From Henricia sp. BOLD:AAB3569 (taxonomy: Eukaryota; Echinodermata; Asteroidea; Spinulosida; Echinasteridae), in contig JBBELK010000522.1 of assembly GCA_037783545.1 (NCBI GenBank), positions 124,001 through 188,000 of the forward strand: a stretch of 64,000 nucleotides of DNA. Direction: 5' to 3'. Below the pieces are notes generated by a model. That model saw nothing but the letters and a program-made list of their open reading frames with translations. It did no database searches and was not told where the DNA came from. Position 1 is the first letter of the stretch, and every line of letters starts with the position of its first letter. The position numbers and the translations under genes are program-made. Shown piece after piece: positions 47,401 through 57,481 of the stretch.

Positions 47401-47708
47401 AGCCTGAAATGGTGTCTCAGTGCATCTAGATTCCAAATTTCCCACAGGACCTCCTGCCGTGGAAGGCACGTGACTGGCCTTAGCAATCATTCTGATCCTG
47501 GCGAGAACACCTACATGTACACGTGTACATGTCAAGACCTGAACATTGCACATTTCATTTCATTTAATTTCACTATGCGCTGTTGCTGCAGAATTTTGAC
47601 ATTTACATATTTGTACTTGCTACTTAAAGATCTTTGGACATTTTTGTTGACCACACATGTCACGATCATTAGAAAAAAGAAAAAAAAGCTTTCAATTCAT
47701 GTACTTAC

Positions 47709-47810
47709 CTTGATTGGTTCCTTGCTAAACCTGAGTTTTCTTGGTTTCTTACTGACGGTGTCCTCGTCATCCGTATCTGAGAGTGCAGAGAGCTCGGCAA
47801 CGTGGACATG
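47709..47810 (-). CDS. Internal exon, neurabin/spinophilin-like protein (PP1-docking segment)
   Basis: A 34-codon exon on the minus strand. A pyrimidine-rich tract ending in ATGTAG precedes it (acceptor at 47811-47812), and GTAAGT follows it at once (47708..47703). Frame: an HVHVAELSALSDTDDEDT stretch, then KKPRKLRFSKEPIK. KLRFS is an RVxF-class docking motif for protein phosphatase 1. An acidic run, then basic-[KR]-[IL]-x-F-S-x-x-P-I-K/Q, is the arrangement just before the PDZ domain of neurabins and spinophilin, which are actin-binding scaffolds that target PP1 to the cytoskeleton and synapses. The exon starts and ends in phase 0. No ATG-led ORF covers it, so an ORF-only scan misses it. Identity rests on one short motif and its surroundings. 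The following exon, expected to encode the segment leading into PDZ, was not found to the left. Confidence 0.62.
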
Positions 47811-48348
47811 CTACATTTGTAAGTGAAAGAAAAATCATGGGAGATTTCAATTTTTATCTTTTTTTAGGACGAGGAAACACTAATTTGGAATTACAGTGTA
47901 TTGTTATACAAATGTCTTAAGGGGCGTTTAAAAAAATATGGGTGTTTCATGAAATATCTGTCAACCAGAATTTCAAAATTTTAAGCGACTTTAAATAACC
48001 ATATTTCTACAGATTTTAAACCAGTGTACACCAGACCTTCTGAGAAGTAGCAATGTTACAAGTATTTTTCATCAGAGGCGTTAATTTCGTCAGATATGGG
48101 ATATCAAAGTGACAAATCAGCAAAATTGGTGTTAGTATGGGACATTTGCTGGTTGATGCGAAAACCATTAAGCATGGGACACATATAAATGTACAAACAT
48201 TTCCAAAACGACATTTCCAGAATGAAATTTGTGGGTGTACACTGTACATAAGCTTGGCAATGCCCAACACAACAAGACATTCCATAAAAACAGATACCGT
48301 ACAATAGCTGACAGTTACCAGTTAAAGTTCATGAACTTGAAACACCAC
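47811..48348. other. No gene; repeat shared with 49.86-50.2 kb
   Basis: 47940-48260 (TGAAATATCTGTCAACCAGA, AGTATTTTTCATCAGAG, AATCAGCAAAATTGGTGTTA) matches 49870-50180 in the same order, a direct duplication flanking the P element between them. Confidence 0.7.
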
Positions 48349-48352
48349 TTAA

Positions 48353-49652
48353 AGGAGCGGTCCAGATCACATTTTTGACTATTTTTCCCATATCATTTGT
48401 TAAAAAAAAAAAAAAGCAGTGCTGCAATTACACGAACTTTTTGCTTCCACATCTAAATTGGAGACTGTGAATTTGTCATTTTCTTCCAATGGATAGTATT
48501 TTGGGAAGGTAATTTACTAGTTTATTATGCACTTGTCAATTGATACATGTACCCCGGCCCCTGGGTACCCGGGGATGGCCGGGACTTGCACATGAGGTGC
48601 ACTTTTGAAATGTTAAACCCCCCGGCCATGTCCCGGCCAGGCGGGGCAAAATTTGTGTGCCAACCCCGGTCAAGTCCCGACCCCCGCTAGCCGGGCAATG
48701 AGCGCCAAACTCCGGCCAAGTCCCGGCCAAGTCCGAACCCTCGCTAGCCGGGCAAAGAGCAGCAAGCCTGGCTCAAGCTTGAAGTTGCGATGCGATACGG
48801 ACCCCGATTATACCGATTAATAGGTCGGGCGGTCATACGTACGTGACAGGTCGGTAGTCATGTGATGACAACCAGCGCGCCCATGAAGACGATGCATGAC
48901 GATCGCGACACTGCATGCACTGCAGCATAGACTAGCTGCACGTGCGAACTTCATTGTGCATTGTTTTCATCGGCGCGGTGTACGTGTATTATGACGCGTG
49001 AGAATAAAGGTCCCGGATGTCCGCCCCGACCTATAGGGCTTTCTAATATCTCCAAAAATATATACTTAGAATTAATCTTTTCATGATTTTTCCGTAGACT
49101 AAGCTCATTTGAATGATGATATTATGTTGGTTTGATTAAATACAGGGAATTTAATGAAGAACAATGTGTGTTTTCTGTGCGTGTTTTTGAGTTGTGATGT
49201 GACTTTTGCGACAAGTCGCCGATATGTCGATGACGCGACGTGAGCTAGCTGCATCGATATATTAAACAAATGAAATATAAAAGGGAGGCTTGTGTGGTTG
49301 CTATGTATGCTGGATACCGCTCAGTATTGACTTTGCACATATTTACCCCGGTCTACTTGCCCCGGCCCCTGTTTCCAGTGGATGAAAGGCCATGGCATCT
49401 CTTTAGCTAAACCCTGCCAAATCCCGGCCCAACTCCCGGCCCCAAAATCCCGGCTTTTTGTCATGCGTGAACTCCCTCAACAAGTCCCGGCATACGCCCG
49501 GTACACCCGGGCGAAAAAATTGTCAACTCCCCGGCCACAAGGCAGCAAAGTCCCGGCCATCCCCGGGTCCGGGGTATCAATTGACAAGTGCATTACATGT
49601 ACCGGTAGGTAAGAACAAAATAAATGTTTTTTAAAAATCTGGTCACACTCCT
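48353..49652. mobile_element. TTAA-flanked element, family P, copy 4, with nested element
   Basis: TTAA at 48349-48352 and 49653-49656. Ends AGGAGCGGTCCAGATC and ATCTGGTCACACTCCT. A 1065-bp element interrupts it after GGATAGTATTTTGGGAAGG. Confidence 0.82.
48528..49592. mobile_element. 1065-bp element with TGCACTTGTCAATTGATAC ends, TTA duplication
   Basis: The ends TGCACTTGTCAATTGATAC and the complement continue into CCCCGG and GGGGATGGCCGGGACTT. TTA lies at 48525-48527 and 49593-49595. The arms carry repeated TCCCGGCC words. The middle is unrelated, with no transposase frame. The 3-bp TTA duplication fits a PIF/Harbinger-type mechanism. Confidence 0.85.
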
Positions 49653-49656
49653 TTAA

Positions 49657-52060
49657 TAAAAAAACAAATGCTGCCACAACTGCCTAAGGTACAGTATGTA
49701 CCGGTAGGGTACATGTACGGGTATGTATTGCCAGGGGCACTTGTTTTTAATCCAGGGCAATTGTTTTTAATCCAGGGTGCTTCCTTTTCAACATTAGCAG
49801 CACAATTTGTGTTGATAAACTTTGTAGCACTCCCTGGATATAAGGCTTGCATACGTGGGGCATTTCAAAATAACGTGAAATATCTGCCAACCAGAATTTT
49901 AAAATTTAAAGTGAATTTAAATAATTATATCTCTACAGATTTTTAACCAATTATCACCAAATCTTGTGAGAAGTTGCAATGTTTTAAGTATTTTTCATCA
50001 GGGTCATCATTTTTTTCAGATAATAGATATCAAAGTAACAAATCAGCAAAATTGGTGTTATGCATGGGACATTCTCTGGTTGACGTGAAAAGTGTTACGC
50101 ATGGGACATACATTTATTTCCAAAACAAAATTTCTAGAATGAAATTTGTGGGTACACATAAGCTTGGCAGAGCCCATACAAGATATTAAAAAAATAAATT
50201 AATAATTGACAGTTATTGCTAAACAGCCTGTTAAATGGCGTGAACTTGAAATTTCACTTTATTTTGAAACACAATGTACATGTACTATACCGGTAGATCG
50301 CAAGCAAATGCGGCTATGCTATGTCATTAAACAATTTAAAGGAAGGATGCAACAGTAGTTGCATGGATGACGTCGGGATTGAATGCTTGTTTCCCAAGAC
50401 CGTTTCCCAACTCCAACACCCTGTAAAGTATGAAAAGCCTGTTCATAACCAACTCACGCCCTCTTGAGTCCGCGCGCCAAACTGCAAAACCTGGCGATTT
50501 ACATGAAGTACATTTAGACGCAAATTAAAAGTGATTTTTTTTTTTCAAATGGTCAGAAGGGATACGGTTGTTTCATATTCTCCCCAAAAATATTAATGTA
50601 TTTTGGGAGAATATTTTCTTTATAATCGCCAAAATTGTTCATTCACACCTCTCCCTCCCATTACAAATTCCTAAACTACATGTACAGTAGGCACCTTTAA
50701 TCTGATACAGTCATACTGTCTACATGTACAGCATAGAGTAATATCAAGTGACTATAGCCTACATGTATGTAGTTCACTATAGTCAACTAGAGTCCCTCGA
50801 ACACCAGAAATTACCCGTTGTTCGAGGAACTCTAGTCTTGATCTAACTTGCTCATAGGCCTACATACTGTACACATGTACATGTATGTCTCCTGGTATAA
50901 TGACTGGCGCCCTCTTTTGTTGAAGAGTTAAAATGATTTACACTGAAATATAACTCAACCAATGTCACCAGAAAGCAATGAGAATTTACTCACAGTAAAT
51001 AGAACAAAAACATTTTTCCAGAAGATCTTATGCCAAAATTCGTCACGTTTTTCCAAAAACTGGCGAACATGGCCAAACTGCAGTTTCGAGTAATTCGCGT
51101 TTTTACATGTAGTTTCGTCCTTCGAATTCACTGTTTTTGTTAAAATAAATAATAAAATCCTACTTTTGAGTTTAATAACCTTCTTGCTTAATGTCTAAAC
51201 TTTAATTCATTACATATTTTCCATTTATTTCATTAATCTCTGAGCAATTATAAAGCTGTGAACGTGTACACCTGTTTTAAAAAAAACTCAAAACGGATCT
51301 CGGTAGTGGGGCTATTATTACAATATTTACAAAAAAAAATGTATGAAGATTTTTAGATATAATATTTGTTTACAGAAACCGTCAAGGCTATAATGAAAAC
51401 AAAACTGAAACAATTTTATTCTAGCATGTGTATATATGCTTGAAATACAGTACATGTATTTTGCCAAAAGCCAGAAAAAAAAAAATCAAAAGGGTCACCC
51501 ATATCCTGCCTTCCTGGTAGAAATTCCCAAATGTTGAGTAATTGTTCCCTTTCTGCTATTGCACAGTGCTATTCTTAGTGGTCATAAATCATTTTTACAC
51601 ACAATCAAAACTGGTGCAAATGCTTCAGACTCTATATGGACTGAATCAGTGTAAATACATATTAAAGTTATAAATGTGGGTGTATACTGCAGTACCAGCA
51701 AAAGTTGATTATCAAATCATAGTACCTGCAGTGGAACACTTTTATCATGTGTTTATTTTCAATGGGGCCATAGACAATGGTACTGGTAGGCCTACTACAT
51801 GTCCAGTAGCCTATTGTTTTATTATCGTACATGTACATGATGTAGGTCAATGCTGCCAACTCTGTATTTGCTGTGAAATTGGCTATTGACTTGAGTTGTC
51901 TTATTTATTTGTTTTAATACACGTACATTTGTACAGTATGTGCATGGCTTTCTTAGCTATACTCCATTTTACACGTAGAACACGTAGAACTTTTCATCTA
52001 CCGGTACCAATAAAATATCAGATAATCATTGTTTTACATACATACGGTACATGTATTTGT
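49657..52060. other. No gene seen; intronic sequence
   Basis: 49870-50180 duplicates 47940-48260. 50786-50836 is an 18-bp-stem hairpin (ACTAGAGTCCCTCGAACA). The rest is AT-rich with TACATGTA words. Confidence 0.45.
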
Positions 52061-52555
52061 AACACCGTGTTTACACTCGAATCGGCAAAGGTGGATACAG
52101 ATCCAGCATTTTTATTGCGACCACAAAACTGAACATTTGCCACGTTTACACTATACACCCCAAATCGCTTCAACTTGCCTTCAGAAACCGCAAAGGTCAC
52201 CACTAAATGCAACTGCAGCGCATGCGTGAGCTGTTAGGTGTTGCTGCACTAGTGCCAGATTGGTCAATTAATCTACTACAATGCGGGCACTGCCCCAAGG
52301 ACACTCAAATTGCCAAATCTGTATTCGGGTAGCATTTACACATGTACACTACAAGCGACCTTGACGATTGCAGGGTTCAACCCCGCAATTGCGGGGTTCA
52401 ACCCTACCCCAAAGACGCGTGACTTGAAAAAGGCGAATCAGACCCGGGTCTGCATGATCCGCCTTTTCAATTCACCTTTTGCGTTTACACTTAGTGCCTA
52501 CCCGGCTTCAACTCCCCTTTTTGGAAATTGTGGAGTTCGATTCGGCAAAGGCAGT
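52061..52555 (+). mobile_element. TTTACACTCGA-ended element, family K, copy 1
   Basis: Begins CACCGTGTTTACACTCGAA. The interior TTGAGTGTCC (inverted), CGGGTAGCATTTACACA, GGGTTCAACCCCGCAATTGC and ACCCGGGTCTG recur at 60650-61094 and 62733-63309 in the opposite sense. The right end is truncated relative to those. Confidence 0.72.
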
Positions 52556-53450
52556 AAAAGAACGTCACTCAATAGACCGTGTAAGTTGACCTCGAGAGCG
52601 TGCGGGACTCCGAGAGACTTGTCGACTTCCGGAGACCTACATGTAGCTCGTACCGTATAGTTTTAACACATGCAGCGACAGTTTTTGGTACCATTTTCAC
52701 ACCACGTCAAAATTAGCAGTTTCACCTACCGGTACATGTACCGATTTGGGGTCCACTGTAAAAAATCTTAAAATCCCATTTATCACCTGTGCGAAAGGTT
52801 AATTGAGCAAAAAGTTTACAATTTTAAATCTGACCTTTTTATTTCCGTCTCTGAGATAAACTGGTAACCCTAGCTACACGCCATAGAAAAACCACACAGC
52901 CATGACAGCGAGTCGCTGGTAGTCCGCAAGTGGTGCAAATATTTTGCACCATGTACATGTAGTTGGCGCGAATACGTTGCATTATAGCCATTTTCAAAAG
53001 TTCTTGCTTCAGACGGTCTTTGCAATTTCCGTCTTGTATGATTTCCGTCCATGTACATGTGTATACTTTATTTGTTTGGGATTTTTGTGGTTTTATATAT
53101 ACACGTACTCTCAACAGAAGTGAACGTTCAAGTGACGTTCAAACCAGATATTTGATTTAGCAACGCTAATATTTCTGAGATGCACTAAGCCAGTGAGCCT
53201 GCCATTCGTAAAGGTACTTGCAAACCGTTAACAAAAGGTCAAACATTTTTATTTGTTTGGGACAAACTCTTCATTTTATTTATTGACTCGATAGATTTTA
53301 GGGTGCCTTTTCCATTTATTGGCGTCTGGGCGTTTACAAATGCGGTACGGTAAAGTGATAATTAAAAGAAGATCGTCGCAACGTTAAAACCCAATTGCCA
53401 TTCCCTGACTGGTCTCCAGAAGTTTGACCCGCCGTTAGACTTAAGGCCTT

Positions 53451-53861
53451 TTCACACTTGCAAAATCTCGGGTTTGACGCAGGGTTTACGTGGGGTTGAA
53501 AAAAGCGACGATTCACACTTGAGAAACCCCGCGTCAACCCCGAGATTGCTTTTAACCTGGGTTGAACTCAACCCTGCTCGGGACCAGGGTTGACATATTT
53601 CGTCCCGGGTTGAAACGCTCGCCCCGGGTTGAAAACAGTAGTAGGCCTTTTTACACTTGCACAAGTGTGTATCTTTACTGTTCATCTCGGGGTTAAACTC
53701 GCCCTGGGGCGAGATAAAAGCGGGTTGAGCGATGCGGGTGAGAAACGATGCAGGGTTGAAAATTTGCATTTCAACCCGGGGCGGTCGCGGGGCTCGCCCC
53801 GGGTTGAGTTAAAAACTCTGGTTGAAAGCTCTACCGGTAGTTGGAAACGGCCTTTACACGG
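53451..53861. mobile_element. Foldback with GGCCTTTTCACACTTG / GGCCTTTACAC ends and CGGGTTGA array
   Basis: GGGTTGA, CGGGTTGAAA and their complements occur more than ten times. GGCCTTTTTACACTTGCAC recurs in the middle (about 53645), suggesting a tandem pair of units. Frames at 53334-53936 are by-products. Confidence 0.68.
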
Positions 53862-54197
53862 TATGGTATTTATGGAGGAATGGTCTACTGCATGCACACA
53901 TTGTTGTACATACATGTAGAGCTTTATACCATTCAAACCACATCGGAACTTTCATTGCACCACTGAAATGAAAGAAATATCAGCGTGTTTCTACTGAGCA
54001 CTCCGCATTAATCCATAGGCCTATTTGTTACCCGTTATTTTAACCAACCCGTGAACCAGTTCTTCGTTGTCCGGCGTGTTTCTCTTGAAGCAATAAAATA
54101 CCGGTTGCCCGGCATTAAACCGCACATGCCATACCGTAAGTACGGAAAGCTATAACAGGTCACACGCACTGCATTCTGTGCTGTGTTACTTTCTACT

Positions 54198-54443
54198 GGG
54201 TCTTTCTATAAATCAGGGGTCCAGCTTTGGTGTCCCCCGTTACATTTTACATCTTGTTTTTGTAAATTCAGGACACATTCTACAAATACTTTCCATCTCA
54301 AAGAGTGAGTACATAAAGTACAATTCATACAAAATGGTTTAAAACCCATTTAAATGATTTTTGTACGAAAAATAACAAATATATCAGGTGTAACGGGGGA
54401 CACCAAATGTCACACTTTTGGACCCCTAATTTATAGAAAGACA
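54198..54443. mobile_element. MITE with GGGTCTTTCTATAAAT ends, copy 2
   Basis: Clear relative of 30620-30877: CCCCCGTTACATTTTACATC, TCAAAGAGTGAGTACATAAA, CAGGTGTAACGGGGGACA, GGACCCCTAATTTATAGAAA. Confidence 0.85.
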
Positions 54444-55212
54444 CTACTGTGAAAGACGGTCAGCATTACACTGCATGATCCACCTCGAGAGGTGGGTTCA
54501 CGGTGGCGTACCCGGCATTACTTGTTCAACTCCAAACTACCAGGCATTAATCAGTTAATGCTTCTCAGTATAAACATACAGAACAATTTCTCACATACTC
54601 TTAATTAATACAGGATGTTGTACTGAGTCCATTGTTCTTTACATAGCATACTATTTGTACATTATGTAATCAGCAGATTATGGCACTTTACAAGGATGTC
54701 AATCAGTAAGAATACAAACTGACAGGCTTTATTGTTTAGGTGCTTAGGCACATTATCATGCTTAGTGCCATCTGACAAGTCCAACTAGACTGTTGTATAC
54801 CATGTACAATGTAGTTGATGCAAGCAGGTGCACATTCATGTCAATGAAACCTGTCTGTGGATTCAGATACCACAGTACCGGTACAGTAATGAGACCAAAA
54901 AAGGTTGGGTATTACATGTACATGTACATTTGTTTATTAGTCATCATACGCCCAACAGAACACACCTTCAACACACATGTAATGTATGTAATGGAGCGTC
55001 CCAGTTTTTTCTTTACAAGGCAAATTTTGTTGCATTTTTTGGATTTTTGAGTATTTTATACGGTCTTTTAGTAATGCGTATTCTAGTTCTTGGATTTCAT
55101 TTTCTGTTTGTATAAAATTGTGTGTTGTTATGGAAAGCCGGTTATGATGTTGTGTTTTGGGTACATGTATGTGTTAGGAGAGATTTTGATGTCACAAACT
55201 TGCTCGCCACTC
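54444..55212. other. No gene seen; intronic sequence
   Basis: Contains TACATGTA clusters at 54916-54930. No exon signal recognised. Confidence 0.4.
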
Positions 55213-55216
55213 TTAA

Positions 55217-55844
55217 AGGGACACACCGGCTTTGTTGGGCTTTTGTTTTCTACTGCAGAACTGCACCAAGTTCAACTCTGATTTACCCCCAATATTTATA
55301 AGATATTGACAAAGGAGAGACTATTTATACAGGTACAATGTACATGTACATGTATGAAACAAAGTTGAACATATACATATGAAAATTCGAACATAAATGT
55401 TTGTTTCGAGAGTCCGGAGAATGGGAGCGAACGTGTGCTACGGCAGGCTACCGTGGAGTGTAGGATATTTGCCCCGCACAGCACGGCAAATAGCCTGAGT
55501 CCACACACAGCCGGGTGTGTTGCTCCGGTGTGCGTTTGTGGAGACAAAACATGATGCCAACTCCCGGCAAAAGAAAACGGAAATTCCTATTCGGTCGTCC
55601 GGGCTGTCCAGTGAAATCGTGGGCAGAAAATTTGAGATATCCTGAGTAGGAGAATAGCAAATCGTTTGTGACAAAGTCGTGAGGCTCGCGCGTAGTTGCA
55701 ACGGCTGGTAAAGCGTACCAGTATACCCGTCTTTTGACCGTTTTTGTTAATTTTGCACTTCTTTAGTAATATTTTGATGATATGTTTTCACAACGACCAT
55801 CAAAACATCTCTAAATCATGTTAACAGTAGGCCGGTGTGTACCT
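55217..55844. mobile_element. TTAA-flanked element, family E
   Basis: TTAA at 55213-55216 and 55845-55848. Ends AGGGACACACCGGC and, inverted, AGGTACACACCGGCC. A matching terminal fragment lies at about 17320-17363. Non-coding. Confidence 0.8.
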
Positions 55845-56191
55845 TTAATGCTGTGGACTTTTCACAATTTGTCAATAATTATGCCGAAAATGCAAGCCGG
55901 CTATGTGTACTTTGTCAGAAATCTGATTTCTGACGAAATAGAAAACTGCTGGCTCTAATTGTGTTGTACCCGGTAAGTGCATGTGATTGAGACAAAGTAC
56001 AAAGTAAATAGTACATTGTACACATACATGTAACATTTAAAGGCTGTACATATTTATACATACTGTATACATTGTGGTTTTATAAATAACCATATAACTG
56101 TTTACAAAGTCCAACCACAAACCACCACCAATTAACCTGACTTGGTTTACATGGGTCTTTCCACAGTAAAGGGGCAATTTGGCAACTATAA

Positions 56192-56724
56192 GCGTGTTTC
56201 TATTGAAGATCCAGGATTTTACTGGTAAACCCATTTACCAGTAACATGACTGTAAATAGCGGGCAACGCTAAGTTTCTACTGAGCCGCTCTATCCAGAAA
56301 ATAGCCAGGCTTGCTGGCCTTCCATCACGCTTCATGGATTTGTCGGCTAACGGTCACATGCAGAGGTCAAGCACGTGCATTGGATCAGTCATTGTGCAGT
56401 CACATGTTTACATTTTCTCCCCTGTATGCGCACTCGGGCGGAACGGTGCATGTTTCTATTGGCGCTTACCGGATAAATTCCCCGGCATTTTCCTTCCTCG
56501 AGAAGGAAAATTGCTGGGGAAATCCTCCCCGCCATTTACCGGAAAATAGCAGATAAGACCTGCAGCCGATTTCACGAAACTTTAAGCAAATGCGCAAGCC
56601 CACTTACGCCATTACTTGCGCAATAATTTATGGCGTAAGTGGACTTGCGCAATTGCGTAAAGTTTCGTGAAATCGGCTGCTGTTTCTAGCATTATCCGGT
56701 AAATGGTTCTCAATAGAAACACGC
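56192..56724. mobile_element. Element with GCGTGTTTCTATTGA ends, inside F1
   Basis: Ends GCGTGTTTCTATTGAAG and CTCAATAGAAACACGC. The subterminal words ATTTACCAGTAA and CATTTACCGGAAAAT recur. Fragments of relatives lie at 26085-26165 and about 53980-54130. It contains the family H hairpin. Confidence 0.82.
56562..56680. mobile_element. Short hairpin element, family H, copy 2
   Basis: GCAGCCGATTTCACGAAACT and complement, 119 bp, with ACTTACGCC/GGCGTAAGT inner arms. Innermost layer of the nest. Copy 1 at 1405-1571. Confidence 0.82.
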
Positions 56725-57336
56725 ATGTACAGACCATATTTTCGAGGAAATACATTTGTCTGGTCTCAAAATAAAAGAAATGAGTTTAAGTTGTTCTGAA
56801 GAGATAACATATAGGCCTAGGCCCCAAAAGGGTTACAAATTGTGGGACAAGATGCCTTTCTAAAAACCCCGTGTACAAATTTCCAATATACGCTCGTAAC
56901 CGGGACGGGCACTTGTGTTACAATGTACATGTACATGTACATTTTAGGCCGTCCCGGTTACAAGCGTATATTGGAAATTTGTACACAGGGTTTTTAGAAA
57001 GGCATGTTATCACACTATTTGTAACCCTTTTTGGGCCTAAGTTATCTCTTCAGAACAACTTAAACTTATTTCTTTTATTTTGAGACCAGATAAAGGTATT
57101 TTCTAGAAAAAATGGTGTGTGTTGCCAAAATGCCCCCTTTACCGTGGACAGGTGGAAGGACTCACATGTATTACCTGTTTTAATTGTCATTACAATGGCA
57201 TGTGTGGGAGAACACATTTTAATTTGTTGTTTCGAGGCTTAGGAAGGAACTATCTAAATCAACAAAGAGCAGTTTCAGTTTGTGCAAAACACTAAAAATA
57301 AATGATAATGTGTTTTAATAAAATGTGTTTTCTTTA

Positions 57337-57387
57337 TAAAAATAAAAAATAAATAAATAAAAATAAAAAATAAATAAAAATAAAAAG
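57337..57387 (+). repeat. A-rich AAAT/AAAAT microsatellite
   Basis: Runs of AAATAAAT and AAAATAAAAA units from TATAAAAATA to AAAAAGG. Confidence 0.85.
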
Positions 57388-57481
57388 GTGCAATAGCAGT
57401 TTTGGCAGATGTCTCCTGGAACAAAAACAACATTTACTTTGTAATGGTAGTCTTTTGGTAGATGAAAAAAAGTACCCGTAC

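Larger units (their letters stand above)
56155..57148. mobile_element. Foldback family F1, copy 3, with two levels of nested elements
   Basis: The left arm starts GTCTTTCCACAGTAAAGGGG and is split after GGCAACTATAA. It resumes ACAGACCATATTTTCGAGG at 56730; the right arm ends CCCTTTACCGTGGA. The centre is a palindrome around TACATGTACATGTACA (about 56925-56942). Confidence 0.88.

Noticed and set aside
47347-47826. 159-residue plus-strand frame
   Set aside because: It overlaps a tandem repeat and runs antisense through the well-supported minus-strand exon 47709-47810; no protein features.
52834-53114. 91-residue minus-strand frame with MYMVQNICTTCGLPATRCHGC
   Set aside because: The cysteines looked zinc-finger-like but there is no proper CxxC...HxxxH spacing, no splice context and TACATG-word translation around it.
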